From Fictibacillus solisalsi (GTDB taxonomy: Bacteria > Bacillota > Bacilli > Bacillales > Fictibacillaceae), in assembly GCF_900103485.1 (NCBI RefSeq), contig NZ_FNHW01000001.1, forward strand, positions 2,563,057 through 2,627,056: a stretch of 64,000 nt of DNA, read 5' to 3'. Made by a program: the position numbers and the translations under genes. This document shows positions 1-8,753 of the stretch, one piece after another; the stretch's first letter is position 1; each line of letters opens with the position of its first letter. The notes under the pieces are model-generated. The model saw only the letters and a list, made by a program, of their open reading frames with translations. It did no database searches and was not told where the DNA came from.

Positions 1-488
1 AGAATTTCTCCTCGTTTTGCTTTATTGGTCTGTACTCTCACCTTATCCCCCTTTTCCATTCCCGGGAAGATCAGTGAGTAGTCCCAATTAATGTACCAAT
101 TCTTCTTGTCGTTCTTTTCCTGTTCCTTCATTTTTATCTTGTGCTTATAGTTTACAGGGCCAGCTACTGTATCCATTTTCACGTTGTATGTATACGTAAT
201 GTTTCCATTTTTATCAGGTTCCGGCTCTTCTTTTGGAATCACTGGCTTGATCGAAATCTTTTGGGCGTTGACTCCTCCGTAAATCGCAGAATATTTTTTT
301 ACAAAGTCATCCTTTTTGATGGCTTTCTTACTGCTGTCAGACAGCATATCGTACATCTTATCGAAGTTCATAGACTGCCAGTTTTTCATATAGTCTTTAA
401 TTCTGGGCTCGGGATTTGGAGTGTCGGAACACCCGGCAATCACCATGAGCAGCAACGCGATCAACATTATACCTAATCTCTGTTTCAC
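1..488 (-). CDS. penicillin-binding protein with MecA-type N-terminal domain (partial, 3' end beyond window)
   Basis: This is the N-terminal 162 residues of a class B penicillin-binding protein of the PBP3/PbpC type, a cell-wall transpeptidase anchored on the outer face of the membrane. A GTG start sits 9 nt behind a strong AGGAGGG site. A lipoprotein-type signal follows (hydrophobic stretch, then the lipobox-like AGCSD near residues 18-22). Next comes the NTF2-like MecA_N domain, with the family pattern of a short Asp/Met/Tyr-rich helix and alternating charged strands. The sequence ends at KAKRGEI, which is the usual junction to the dimerisation domain (RGxIYDRNG). The transpeptidase domain with its SxxK motif lies outside the window. 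The family call is firm; the exact paralogue is not. Confidence 0.85.
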   Translation of the reverse strand, partial: MKQRLGIMLIALLLMVIAGCSDTPNPEPRIKDYMKNWQSMNFDKMYDMLSDSSKKAIKKDDFVKKYSAIYGGVNAQKISIKPVIPKEEPEPDKNGNITYTYNVKMDTVAGPVNYKHKIKMKEQEKNDKKNWYINWDYSLIFPGMEKGDKVRVQTNKAKRGEI

Positions 489-705
489 TTCAACTTTCCC
501 TCCTGGCTTTTCACTCTCTTTTTCTATTTTAATCCATTTAAAAGGATAATCGTAGCGATAACTCTTTTTTTCTCATTTCATCTCCCACTATGCTACCACA
601 ATTTCGTTAAAACTCGCCGGTTTCTGTCGAATATGAGGTTAAAAACATGTCGTTTTCGGGAAACTTCAAAGTAATAAATTCCACACATAAAAGAGGTGCA
701 TTATC

Positions 706-849
706 ATGAACAGCGGTAATTGGTATGTGAAAAAACGTTCGGCTTACAAGACATGGAAGGAAAGGCTGGATAGGGAAATGACCTTTCAGCAATCCCTGAT
801 ATACGGAATCCCCACCATTGTTATGATTGGGTTTATTTTTCTAAAATAA
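706..849 (+). CDS. small hypothetical membrane protein (47 aa)
   Basis: A 47-residue ORF with ATG start behind an AGAGGTG ribosome site (8 nt spacing) and its own terminator directly after the stop. The N-terminal half is basic and aromatic (about 25 residues, many Lys/Arg/Trp). The C-terminal half is one hydrophobic segment (about residues 29-46) that could span the membrane. I do not recognise the family. The good ribosome site, the codon pattern and the terminator support a real gene. Confidence 0.6.
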   Translation: MNSGNWYVKKRSAYKTWKERLDREMTFQQSLIYGIPTIVMIGFIFLK

Positions 850-893
850 AGCAAGCCTTCATCTCCCTTTGCGGGATGAAGGCTTGCTTTTGG
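848..893. terminator. bidirectional intrinsic terminator
   Basis: A perfect inverted repeat of about 17 bp (GCAAGCCTTCATCTCCC and its complement) with a 5-nt loop, flanked by A-rich and T-rich tracts. It can end both the small plus-strand gene and the aldo/keto reductase operon that converges on it. Confidence 0.85.
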
Positions 894-899
894 ATTCCT

Positions 900-1796
900 T
901 TATACTTGGCCAACCCAATTTTCCTGAGATTGTTTTCTCCATTCGGTGCGGATGGCATCATATTCATCTTTCGGCAAGGCCCCTTTTGCAAGCAGCTGTG
1001 CGTTTTGGGTCCAGCGCTCCGGATTCTGGGTTCCAACAATTGCTGTATGAACACCAGGAGTGCTTAATGTAAAACGAAGAGCTTTCTCCACAGATGCCGT
1101 GAATTCATTGTCCAGAAAATCATATTGTAGATGTTGCAGCCGCTCCCAATACTCCTGAATATATTCATTGTCCGGCTTTTCCCCCGACTTCCAGGCCACA
1201 TTGGCGATCGGGCGCTTGGCAATCACACCCATTCCCCGCTGTTGCGCTTCTGGAAGCGTCAATTCTATGGCTTGCTGATCGGCTATGTTCAAGGAGGTTT
1301 CAAACACATCAAAGGCATTGGTTTGAATAGCGAACAAAGCGTCGTCACTATCCCCGCTGTAGCCGATATAACGGGTTTTACCCTGTTCCTTCGCCCGTTC
1401 AAGAACTTCGATAACGTCTCCCTGCTTCAATAAATCCTTTGAGCAGCTGTGCAAAAGAACAACGTCCAGCCGATCGGTGTTCAAGCGTTTCAGACTGCGG
1501 TCAATGCTCTCTGAAAGCATTTGGGGATCCCAGTCCGGCGCATCAAAACCTGACGCATGTCCACATTTGGTAATCAAGTAGAAGTCGTTCCTTCTGTGAG
1601 ACATCGTTTTTCCAATCAATTCCTCGCTGTTACCATAGCATTCTGCAGTATCAATAAAATTTAACCCTGCATCAAGCGCACTGCCCAGCAGCCGGTCCAC
1701 CGTTTCTGCAGTAGCGCCGGAATATCCAATTTCCGCCCCGCCAAACCCCAATACTGAAACTTCCATATCCGTTTTTCCAAAAGCTCTTCTTTCCAT
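900..1796 (-). CDS. aldo/keto reductase
   Basis: A 298-residue NADPH-dependent aldo/keto reductase, a TIM-barrel enzyme that reduces carbonyls in the cytoplasm. The catalytic tetrad is visible: Asp49 and Tyr54 in FIDTAECYG, Lys77 in ITKCGH, and His116 in LLHS. The C-terminal IVGTQNPE stretch is the usual cofactor-binding segment. The ATG start follows a good AGGAGG. It is the last gene of a four-gene minus-strand operon with mhqO, mhqD and a flavin reductase, 43 nt behind the previous stop, so a role in removing reactive carbonyl or quinone products is likely. The physiological substrate cannot be read from sequence. Confidence 0.88.
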   Translation of the reverse strand: MERRAFGKTDMEVSVLGFGGAEIGYSGATAETVDRLLGSALDAGLNFIDTAECYGNSEELIGKTMSHRRNDFYLITKCGHASGFDAPDWDPQMLSESIDRSLKRLNTDRLDVVLLHSCSKDLLKQGDVIEVLERAKEQGKTRYIGYSGDSDDALFAIQTNAFDVFETSLNIADQQAIELTLPEAQQRGMGVIAKRPIANVAWKSGEKPDNEYIQEYWERLQHLQYDFLDNEFTASVEKALRFTLSTPGVHTAIVGTQNPERWTQNAQLLAKGALPKDEYDAIRTEWRKQSQENWVGQV

Positions 1797-1839
1797 TAAA
1801 GATCCCTCCTGAAAAAATATACGGCATACGATTCAGCTG

Positions 1840-2451
1840 CTATTTCGGCCGATCCAATGTAAATATATCACCAAGCCTGGAGTAATTATTGCCTGCCAGA
1901 CGGCTCACTGGTTTTAAACCAACAGCATCAATCCGTCCCTTTTCGTAGAGCTCCTCTTTAATATGGTAGTGGACGACACGCCCGATCAACAGGTCACAAG
2001 CGGGATTTTCACTGGTTCCGCCAAGGGGGATGGATTGGTCCAGCACACATTCAAGACGGATGTTTGCTTCCTGAAGCCCTGGAACTCCGACAGACGTACT
2101 TTCTACCGGGGTGAGGGAAGCGAGCTCCACCTCGCTTTCGTCTGGTGGAAGGCTGGCAGCCGTTATGTTGATGGCCTCCACATAGCTTTCATCGGAAATG
2201 TGAACCACGAACTCCCCTGCCTCCATAGCGTTCCTGGCGGTATCCTTTTGATTGCCGTTTGAGCGCTGAACAGATACAGAGATGAGCGGCGGTGATGAAC
2301 AGACAACATTGAAATAGCTGAAAGGTGCCGCATTCAATATACCCTCTTTTGATAAGGAAGTAACAAAAGCAACAGGTCTCGGAATGACGCTTCCCGTCAG
2401 AAATTTATAGTTCTCCCGATCAGATAGGTGTGATGGATCGATGGATTTCAT
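1840..2451 (-). CDS. flavin reductase-like (DIM6/NTAB) protein
   Basis: A 203-residue protein of the flavin reductase-like family (split beta-barrel, FMN-binding). The family signature is seen at residues 25-32 (RPVAFVTS) and about 40-48 (NAAPFSYFN), followed by the beta-strand with SVSVQR. Members reduce FMN for partner oxygenases or bind FMN themselves. It lies 27 nt after mhqD and 43 nt before the aldo/keto reductase, in the same operon, which points to a redox role in aromatic detoxification. The ATG has an AAGGAG site. Which partner uses the flavin is not known from the sequence. Confidence 0.85.
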   Translation of the reverse strand: MKSIDPSHLSDRENYKFLTGSVIPRPVAFVTSLSKEGILNAAPFSYFNVVCSSPPLISVSVQRSNGNQKDTARNAMEAGEFVVHISDESYVEAINITAASLPPDESEVELASLTPVESTSVGVPGLQEANIRLECVLDQSIPLGGTSENPACDLLIGRVVHYHIKEELYEKGRIDAVGLKPVSRLAGNNYSRLGDIFTLDRPK

Positions 2452-2478
2452 GAAGGTTCTCCTTCCCCTGGGTTAAAT

Positions 2479-3087
2479 TTACAAGTAGTATGTTTGAAAC
2501 CAGCCCGCAGCTCGCTCTGCTTCTGGCTGTGTAAGCTGATGGCCATAATTTTCCCAATGCGTTTCCACTTTGGCTCCTGCCTCTATCAGAAGGTGTTCCA
2601 GCTCTTCAGTTTCCTGCGGCGGGCAGATCGGATCGTTCTTGCCAGCTCCGATAAATACGCGAACTCCCTTTAAGTCCGGAAGCTGAATTCCTCTTAGCGG
2701 GACCATTGGATGATGGAGAACAGCACCGCGCAAACTTGTTTTATAATGAAACAATAAGCTGCCGGCAATATTGGCACCGTTGGAGTAACCGACTGCAACC
2801 ACGTTATTTCGGTTAAATTCATATTTGCCTGCGACTTCATCCAAAAAATCGTGCAATTCTTTTGTGCGGAACTTTAAATCTTCTTCATCGAAAACGCCTT
2901 CCGCCAATCGTCTAAAAAAGCGGGGCATGCCATTTTCCAATACATTTCCTCTTACACTTAAAATAGATGACTCCGGAGAAAGGAGGGAACCAAGAGGAAC
3001 AAGGTCCTCCTCGTTTCCTCCGGTTCCATGCAGCAAAAGCAAAACGGGTGCATCTTCGTTGGTTCCTTTTTTAAAAATATGCTTCAT
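2479..3087 (-). CDS. mhqD: carboxylesterase/hydrolase MhqD
   Basis: A 202-residue alpha/beta hydrolase that matches B. subtilis MhqD closely in length and motifs. The oxyanion HGTGG is at residues 20-24, the nucleophile elbow GYSNG puts Ser102 at its centre, Asp152 is in AGKNDP, and His183 is in the YGHQL segment. The family is induced by hydroquinones and methylhydroquinone and is thought to act on ring-cleavage products. The start overlaps the mhqO stop by one base (TAATG), so the two genes are translationally coupled. An AAAGGAGG site lies inside the end of mhqO. Confidence 0.92.
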   Translation of the reverse strand: MKHIFKKGTNEDAPVLLLLHGTGGNEEDLVPLGSLLSPESSILSVRGNVLENGMPRFFRRLAEGVFDEEDLKFRTKELHDFLDEVAGKYEFNRNNVVAVGYSNGANIAGSLLFHYKTSLRGAVLHHPMVPLRGIQLPDLKGVRVFIGAGKNDPICPPQETEELEHLLIEAGAKVETHWENYGHQLTQPEAERAAGWFQTYYL

Positions 3088-4037
3088 TATGCTTGGTCCT
3101 CCTTTAAAACACGGGCTTCAGCTGGCAGCAAGACCGCTTCAATTTTTTCACGCTCAGGCTCAAGCCACGGCGGGAGAAGAAGATTTTTTCCCATAACATC
3201 TTTTGGCTCATCACGTGCAAATCCGGGAGGATCAGTCGCAATTTCAAAAAGAATACCGCCGGATTCCCTGAAATACACCGCATTAAAATATTGTCGGTCA
3301 ATAATCGGAGTAACTTCATAACCGTTATTTCCCACATGGTTTCTCCATTGCTCGTGGTCTTCGTAATCGGAAGCACGCCAGGCAATGTGATGGACCGTAC
3401 CTGTACCCATCATACCTCTTGGTTGTGCAGTTGTTTTCACATCAATGATATTTCCCAAATCAGAAGAGGTTCTAAAACGGACATACTCTCCTTCTTCTCC
3501 TACTTTTTCCATCCCCATTACATCTGACAGCAGGTTCATCGTTTTGTGAGGAGCACCTGATAATAACACAGCGCCTCCAAATCCTTTGATCGCCACATCG
3601 GCTGAAACACCGCCAAATGACCATTCACTGTTCTTTCCTTCGCTGCGGCTCACCAATTCAAGATGAAGACCATGCGGATCGTCAAACGTAAGGTATTTTT
3701 CACCAAAGCGTTCCGTTTTTTCAAAAGATATGTTGAAGGTGGTCAAACGAGTTTCCCAAAAATCAAGTGAGTTCTCCGGCACGACGAAAGAGGTTACTCC
3801 CACTTGTCCTGCTCCCGTTCTTCCGCTATAAGCTCCAGGCCAGGGGAAGAATGTCATGATGGTTCCTGGTGATCCCTCTTCATTTCCAAAATAAAGATGG
3901 TATGTGCCTGGGTCATCAAAGTTAACCGTTTTCTTAACGAGCCGTAAACCAAGCACACCTGCATAAAAATCTACGTTCTCTTGTGGATTGCCTACAATGG
4001 CCGTAATATGATGAATCCCGCTAGTTCTTTTTTCCAT
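3087..4037 (-). CDS. mhqO: hydroquinone-specific ring-cleaving dioxygenase MhqO
   Basis: A 316-residue protein with two vicinal-oxygen-chelate (glyoxalase-fold) domains: HHITA near residues 9-13 opens the first, HHIAW near 213-217 opens the second, and LFEIATDPPGF carries the C-terminal glutamate ligand. It belongs to the MhqO/MhqA family of Fe(II) extradiol dioxygenases. An upstream in-frame ATG exists six codons earlier, but the chosen ATG has the GGGAGAG ribosome site. It is the first gene of the operon and lies directly behind a promoter overlaid by a palindrome, so repression lifted by quinones or thiol stress is likely. Confidence 0.9.
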   Translation of the reverse strand: MEKRTSGIHHITAIVGNPQENVDFYAGVLGLRLVKKTVNFDDPGTYHLYFGNEEGSPGTIMTFFPWPGAYSGRTGAGQVGVTSFVVPENSLDFWETRLTTFNISFEKTERFGEKYLTFDDPHGLHLELVSRSEGKNSEWSFGGVSADVAIKGFGGAVLLSGAPHKTMNLLSDVMGMEKVGEEGEYVRFRTSSDLGNIIDVKTTAQPRGMMGTGTVHHIAWRASDYEDHEQWRNHVGNNGYEVTPIIDRQYFNAVYFRESGGILFEIATDPPGFARDEPKDVMGKNLLLPPWLEPEREKIEAVLLPAEARVLKEDQA

Positions 4038-4062
4038 CGTTCTCTCTCCCTTCATCGGTTTA

Positions 4063-4109
4063 ACTTACTTTATGTAAGTATTGTAACAAATGTAACTTAC
4101 TAAAGTCAA
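4063..4109 (-). promoter_or_regulatory. mhqO operon promoter with palindromic operator
   Basis: On the minus strand a -35 TTGACT (4104-4109) and -10 TACAAT (4080-4085) are 18 bp apart. A 17-bp inverted repeat, ACTTAC-n5-GTAAGT (4063-4079), covers the start-site region. A second short palindrome, ACTT-n4-AAGT (4095-4106), lies over the -35 and spacer. The repeat resembles sites of the DUF24/MarR redox repressors (YodB/CatR type) more than the MhqR box, but that is judged by eye. Confidence 0.65.
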
Positions 4110-4330
4110 GCGTCACTCTGCCCATACAAAATTGCAAAAACCAGTTACACTTAAATGATAGCTTCTTCACACCGAAATTAGAGATAAAAATGAAATTTAT
4201 TCCAATTAACCACCTAAAAACCGAACATTAAATATAAAAATTTATAAAAAGTTCGTAAAATGTATTGTTTTTATTTTTGGATTTTGCTATAGTTACTAAG
4301 GTTGAGACAAACGTGTCTGGAGGTTTTTTG

Positions 4331-5797
4331 ATGAATACTACCTATGATGTGATCGTGGTTGGCGCAGGACCCGCCGGGATATTTGCTTGCTATGAACTGA
4401 CCCGCAAAATGCCGCATGCCAACATTTTATTGGTTGATAAAGGACATGATATATATTCTAGAAATTGCCCAATCTTGCAGAAAAAAATACAAAAATGCCC
4501 ACCTGCTGCCGGCAGAAAAGAATTTGCCGGATGTCTCCCCGCCTGTTCCATTACGAACGGCTTTGGAGGTGCAGGGGCTTATTCCGATGGAAAATTTAAC
4601 ATTACAAGCGAATTTGGCGGCTGGATGACAGATTACCTGCCGGAAGAAACGGTTGTTGATCTTATTAAATATGTAGACAGTATTAATCTTGAACACGGGG
4701 CGACAGATACCATTACCGACCCATTGACAGCAGAAGTTAAAGATATCGAACGGCGAGCATATGCTGCCGGGCTGAAATTACTTCGTGCACAGGTGCGCCA
4801 CTTGGGAACAGAACAAAACTTGGAGATCCTGACCAGCATCTATGAATATTTAAAAGAAAAGATCAGTATGCGCTATAAAGCGGAAGTGCTGGATCTTGTT
4901 ACAGAGAAAGTGGATGGCACCCACAAGGCTGTTGGTGTGGAATTAAAGGACGGCACCATATTGAATGCAGATAAAATTGTGATTGTCCCCGGCCGTGACG
5001 GTTCATCCTGGCTGACTAAGATTTTGAAAAAACGCCGTTTGAAAATGGCTGCCAATCAGGTCGATATCGGCGTTCGTGTGGAAACTTCCAATGTGGTGAT
5101 GGAAGAAATCAACACGCATTTATATGAAGGAAAATTTGTTTTCAATACATCGGTCGGAACACGGGTCCGTACATTCTGCAGCAATCCTTCCGGTCACGTG
5201 GTCGTCGAAAACCATTCCGGAATCATGCTTGCCAATGGACATGCATACAAAGACCCTGCCCTTGGGAGCCCAAATACGAACTTTGCCCTTCTCGTCTCCC
5301 ATAAGTTTGATGATCCGTTCGATGAGCCGACTGAATATGCCCACGAAGTATCAAAGCTGGCCAACCAGCTATCGTCCGGCGGGCTTGTTGTTCAAAAATA
5401 CGGAGATATCAAGAAAGGACGCCGCTCTACGGAAAAACGTTTGAAAGAGGGATTCCTTAATCCGACACTAAAAGAAGCCGTACCCGGCGATCTCGGGCTT
5501 GTTCTTCCATACAATACGATGAAAAGCTTGATCGAAATGACCGAAGCGCTGAACGAAGTAACACCTGGTATAGCCTCAGAACACACTCTTTTTTACGGAG
5601 TGGAAGCCAAGTTTTATTCTGCGCGTCCAAAACTTAATGAAAAATTCGAATCTGAAATTTCCGGTCTGTATGTAGGCGGAGACGGAGCTGGCATTACCCG
5701 CGGTCTTGCTCAGGCCAGTGCCTGTGGCGTCTGGATTGCACGGGATATCGCTGAAAAGCTGGAAACCAAAGAAAAAAATCTTGCGATTGTTGGATAA
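4331..5797 (+). CDS. FAD-dependent dehydrogenase-like protein (COG2509 type)
   Basis: A 488-residue flavoprotein. The N-terminal Rossmann GAGPAG is at residues 11-16. Cys residues lie in the NCPI segment and the FAGC segment of the first 90 residues, and the end carries the second FAD contact (YVGGDGAG, then ITRGLAQA). This arrangement fits the uncharacterised NAD(P)/FAD-dependent oxidoreductases of COG2509. The ATG at 4331 has a strong GGAGG, while upstream in-frame codons have none, so I prefer the shorter start. It is single-gene, with its own terminator. Substrate unknown. Confidence 0.82.
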   Translation: MNTTYDVIVVGAGPAGIFACYELTRKMPHANILLVDKGHDIYSRNCPILQKKIQKCPPAAGRKEFAGCLPACSITNGFGGAGAYSDGKFNITSEFGGWMTDYLPEETVVDLIKYVDSINLEHGATDTITDPLTAEVKDIERRAYAAGLKLLRAQVRHLGTEQNLEILTSIYEYLKEKISMRYKAEVLDLVTEKVDGTHKAVGVELKDGTILNADKIVIVPGRDGSSWLTKILKKRRLKMAANQVDIGVRVETSNVVMEEINTHLYEGKFVFNTSVGTRVRTFCSNPSGHVVVENHSGIMLANGHAYKDPALGSPNTNFALLVSHKFDDPFDEPTEYAHEVSKLANQLSSGGLVVQKYGDIKKGRRSTEKRLKEGFLNPTLKEAVPGDLGLVLPYNTMKSLIEMTEALNEVTPGIASEHTLFYGVEAKFYSARPKLNEKFESEISGLYVGGDGAGITRGLAQASACGVWIARDIAEKLETKEKNLAIVG

Positions 5798-5810
5798 TGA
5801 CCAATTAATG

Positions 5811-5846
5811 GACTCATGGATTTTCATGGGTCTTTTTTGTTTTTGT
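5811..5846 (+). terminator. intrinsic terminator of the FAD protein gene
   Basis: The stem GACTCATG/CATGGGTC (one mismatch) is followed by a T-rich run (TCTTTTTTGTTTTTG). Confidence 0.65.
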
Positions 5847-5902
5847 TAAAAACACAATGATGCGATAAACTGGAGGTACCACAAATAAAGGAGCTGTTTC
5901 TT

Positions 5903-6577
5903 ATGTGCGGCAGATATTCGTTATATGCCGATATGGATTTTATTCAGGAAGAGTTTGATGTGATCATTCCAGGCACGTTGCCTAAACGTTTCAACATTGC
6001 ACCTTCTCAGGATGTTCTTGTGGTTACCGCAGACGGCGGGGATCGAAAAGCTCACTTGTACCGTTGGGGATTGATCCCATTTTGGGCAAAAGACCCTAAA
6101 ATCGGTTATAAAATGATCAATGCACGAGCAGAAACAGTCGATGAAAAATCATCCTTCAGAGGGCCGCTAAAAACAAAGCGCTGCCTCGTGATTGCAGACG
6201 GATTTTATGAGTGGAAGCGCGAAGACAAGTTAAAGCAGCCGTTTCATATCCGGTTAAAAAGCGGCAAGCCTTTTGCCTTTGCCGGACTTTGGGATCAGTG
6301 GAATCACAAGGGGGAAATCATCACCTCCTGCACCCATATTACGACCATGCCAAATAAGCTTATGGAAGACATTCATGACCGCATGCCGGTTATTCTCAAC
6401 CGAGAAGCACAGGACAGCTGGCTGGATCCCTCGATTCAGGACACCGAGTATTTAAAATCGCTTCTTGTTCCCTATGAGAGCGAACAAATGGAAGCTTTTG
6501 AAGTCTCACCTGTTGTCAATTCACCCAGAAATGATGTAGCAGACTGCATTGTTCCCTTATCCAATATTTCTACTTGA
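5903..6577 (+). CDS. SOS response-associated peptidase family (SRAP/YedK-HMCES) protein
   Basis: A 224-residue SRAP protein. The family makes a covalent, protective crosslink to abasic sites in single-stranded DNA through its second residue. Here MCGRYS gives the required Cys2. Other family positions are visible: NARAET (Asn and Glu, about residues 73-78), DGFYEWKR (about 100-107), and the HDRMPVIL segment with the active His. The length is normal. The gene stands alone just ahead of the trpS leader, and no LexA box was evident by eye. Confidence 0.9.
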   Translation: MCGRYSLYADMDFIQEEFDVIIPGTLPKRFNIAPSQDVLVVTADGGDRKAHLYRWGLIPFWAKDPKIGYKMINARAETVDEKSSFRGPLKTKRCLVIADGFYEWKREDKLKQPFHIRLKSGKPFAFAGLWDQWNHKGEIITSCTHITTMPNKLMEDIHDRMPVILNREAQDSWLDPSIQDTEYLKSLLVPYESEQMEAFEVSPVVNSPRNDVADCIVPLSNIST

Positions 6578-6609
6578 TTTTTCCAGTTCCATACTATAAC
6601 ATGAGAACC

Positions 6610-6888
6610 ATCATATTCAGCGTTGAAGAAGAAGAGTAAATATCAAGTTACACGTCAGAGAGCTGACGGGCGGTGCGAGTCAGTGTGGAAATGATATTGA
6701 ATGGGCTTCTGAGCTTTCAAACCAAAACCTGTTGGGAGTAGGCTTTGACGGAAGGGTCTCGCCGTTATAAGGAGACAAGTATTCGGCTTTTGGATACTAT
6801 TTAAGCGGACTGCTTTTGGAGCGGTTCAATTAAGGTGGCACCACGGGGTAACTCGTCCTTTTTATAGGGACGGGTTACCTTTTTTTAT
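6610..6888 (+). promoter_or_regulatory. T-box leader (tryptophan specifier) of trpS
   Basis: A classic T-box leader. Stem I contains the CAGAGAGCTGACG / CGAGTCAG region and a specifier loop in which GAATGG presents the Trp codon TGG (6702-6704). The T-box sequence itself, AGGTGGCACCACGG, is at 6833-6846. It is followed by the terminator stem GGTAACTCGTCC/GGGACGGGTTACC and a T7 run (6847-6887). Uncharged tRNA-Trp should stabilise the antiterminator and allow trpS transcription. Confidence 0.93.
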
Positions 6889-6905
6889 TGACAGGAGGAG
6901 AAGAG

Positions 6906-7907
6906 ATGGAAAAAAAAGTAGTCCTGACAGGTATTAAATCAACCGGCCGGCCGCATGTCGGCAATTACATCGGTGCGATAAAACCGGCGCTGCAGCTGGC
7001 TGCCAGTAATGAATACTCGCCTTATTATTTTATCGCTGATTATCACTCACTGACTACCGTGCAAAATAGAGAACAGTTTAAGGAATATGTGTATGGGATT
7101 GCAGCGAGCTGGCTTGCTTTGGGTCTGGATCCTGAGCAATCAACGTTTTACAGACAGGCGGATGTACCTGAAATTATGGAGTTGTCCTGGATTCTGTCCT
7201 GTCTGACACCGAAAGGCTTGATGAACCGAGCCCATGCTTACAAAAGCGCTGTAGAACAAAACCTGCAGAACAGCCTTGATCAGGATGCCGGCATCAATAT
7301 CGGCGTATACTCTTATCCCATTTTAATGGCATCCGATATATTATTGTTCCAGTCAGATATCGTCCCTGTTGGAAAGGATCAGATTCAGCATGTGGAGATT
7401 GCAAGGGACATCGCTACCCACTTCAATCATGTTTTCGGAGAAACCTTCCCGCTTCCCCAATACTTGGTGGATACATCAACAGCGGTGGTTCCTGGTCTTG
7501 ACGGCAGGAAAATGAGCAAAAGCTATAATAATACGATCCCTCTCTTTTGTGGGGAAAAGGAATTGGAAAAATTGACCAAGAGGATTGTCACAGATTCCAC
7601 TCCCCCACAGGAACCAAAAGACCCGGATCATTCCTCTCTCTTCTTGCTCTATCAAGAATTCGCCTCCGAAGACGAGGTGAAGCAAATGCGGAATAACTAT
7701 CACTCTGGAATTGGCTGGGGAGAAGTGAAAAGGGAGCTTTTCCAGGTCATGAACAGGTATTTGGAGCAGCCCAGACAGCGCTACAAAGAACTGATGAGCA
7801 ACCCTCGGGAAATTGATAAAATCCTTCATTATGGAGCAGAAAAAGCGAGACACGAGGCAAATCATTTTCTTAAAAAAATCAAAGAAAAAATTGGTTATTC
7901 AGGCTAA
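6906..7907 (+). CDS. trpS: tryptophanyl-tRNA synthetase
   Basis: A 333-residue class I aminoacyl-tRNA synthetase that charges tRNA-Trp. Signature motifs are HVGN (residues 17-20, the HIGH motif) and KMSKS (about 202-206). The ATG at 6906 has an AGGAGGAG site 5 nt upstream; an upstream TTG lies inside that site and is rejected. The sequence differs from the main B. subtilis-type TrpRS: it has GIKSTGRPH instead of GIQPSG, a different substrate-pocket region (SYPILMASDILLF, VGKDQIQHVE) and an insertion before KMSKS. It therefore looks like the second TrpRS subtype, which may be an auxiliary enzyme. Its T-box leader supports starvation-induced expression. Confidence 0.92.
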   Translation: MEKKVVLTGIKSTGRPHVGNYIGAIKPALQLAASNEYSPYYFIADYHSLTTVQNREQFKEYVYGIAASWLALGLDPEQSTFYRQADVPEIMELSWILSCLTPKGLMNRAHAYKSAVEQNLQNSLDQDAGINIGVYSYPILMASDILLFQSDIVPVGKDQIQHVEIARDIATHFNHVFGETFPLPQYLVDTSTAVVPGLDGRKMSKSYNNTIPLFCGEKELEKLTKRIVTDSTPPQEPKDPDHSSLFLLYQEFASEDEVKQMRNNYHSGIGWGEVKRELFQVMNRYLEQPRQRYKELMSNPREIDKILHYGAEKARHEANHFLKKIKEKIGYSG

Positions 7908-7910
7908 AAA

Positions 7911-7950
7911 ATCAGGAAACACTGAGAGTAGCAGTGTTTCCTGGTTTTTT
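7911..7950. terminator. bidirectional terminator between trpS and the dedA gene
   Basis: A 12-bp perfect stem (CAGGAAACACTG and complement, loop AGAGTAG) with an A6 run before it and a T6 run after it. It overlaps the end of the converging DedA gene. Confidence 0.85.
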
Positions 7951-8569
7951 ACCATTTTGAAATGTCATATCTTTCCGATTTTCTTCCCCTTGTTTTGAAT
8001 GAATAGTAGGTTATGCCTGCCACTATAATCAAAAGGGCCAATCCGCCAAAGCTTGCTTTATGTACGAATGACGTAACGAGATACCATTTAGAGCCTACAA
8101 TCCTTCCAATCATAAGAAATAGTAAACTCCAGATAAATGCCCCTATGTAGGCATACAATGCAAAGACCCGGTAGGAAAGCGAAGACATTCCGGCAAAATA
8201 AGCGGTCAGATGCCGGATCCCAGGGATAAAGTAGCCGAAAGTAATCAACGGCTTTCCGAAACGCTGAAAATAGGTCTGAGATATTTGTATTCGCTGTTTA
8301 GTTAAATGAAGCTTCGGTCCATATTTTAGAAGCAGAGGCAGACCGAAACTTCTGCCCAGCCAATAATTAATCGTTATGCCTGTTGCCGACCCCAAAAAGG
8401 CAGCGAGTAGCGTAAGGGCAAAAGAAACTTCACCGGTGTACACAATATATCCGGCAAAGGTCAGTAAAAACTCATCGGGTATGGGAAGCCCGACAACTCC
8501 CAGGGCAAGAAGAAAAAACAATGCAAAGTATCCGTAATGATGAAACAGGTTTTGCAAAATGATTTCCAT
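7949..8569 (-). CDS. DedA family membrane protein (first copy)
   Basis: A 206-residue DedA/VTT-domain protein. It has the family landmarks GLPIPDE near the first membrane segment, the paired glycine-rich segment GSATGITINYWLGR, and FGYFIPGIRH with the conserved Arg. About five hydrophobic segments are visible, and the C-terminus is basic. Some DedA proteins flip phospholipids or undecaprenyl phosphate and support membrane potential. A second copy lies at 10451-11047, and the two flank a SpoVB-like flippase. Confidence 0.88.
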   Translation of the reverse strand: MEIILQNLFHHYGYFALFFLLALGVVGLPIPDEFLLTFAGYIVYTGEVSFALTLLAAFLGSATGITINYWLGRSFGLPLLLKYGPKLHLTKQRIQISQTYFQRFGKPLITFGYFIPGIRHLTAYFAGMSSLSYRVFALYAYIGAFIWSLLFLMIGRIVGSKWYLVTSFVHKASFGGLALLIIVAGITYYSFKTRGRKSERYDISKW

Positions 8570-8753
8570 ACAACACCAACTAGTTTAGGATATAACTTTA
8601 TTTTACCGAAAATATACAATTTTGTATCGTTTTTTTACAATATTTTAATTTTTTCTGTTGAACTTGTCTGGAAATTCGACAATTAAGGTCCTTCTTTTTT
8701 TCATCCCCTATCATATAAATGGTAAAGAAATGAATAGGACAAAGGGTGAAGTC

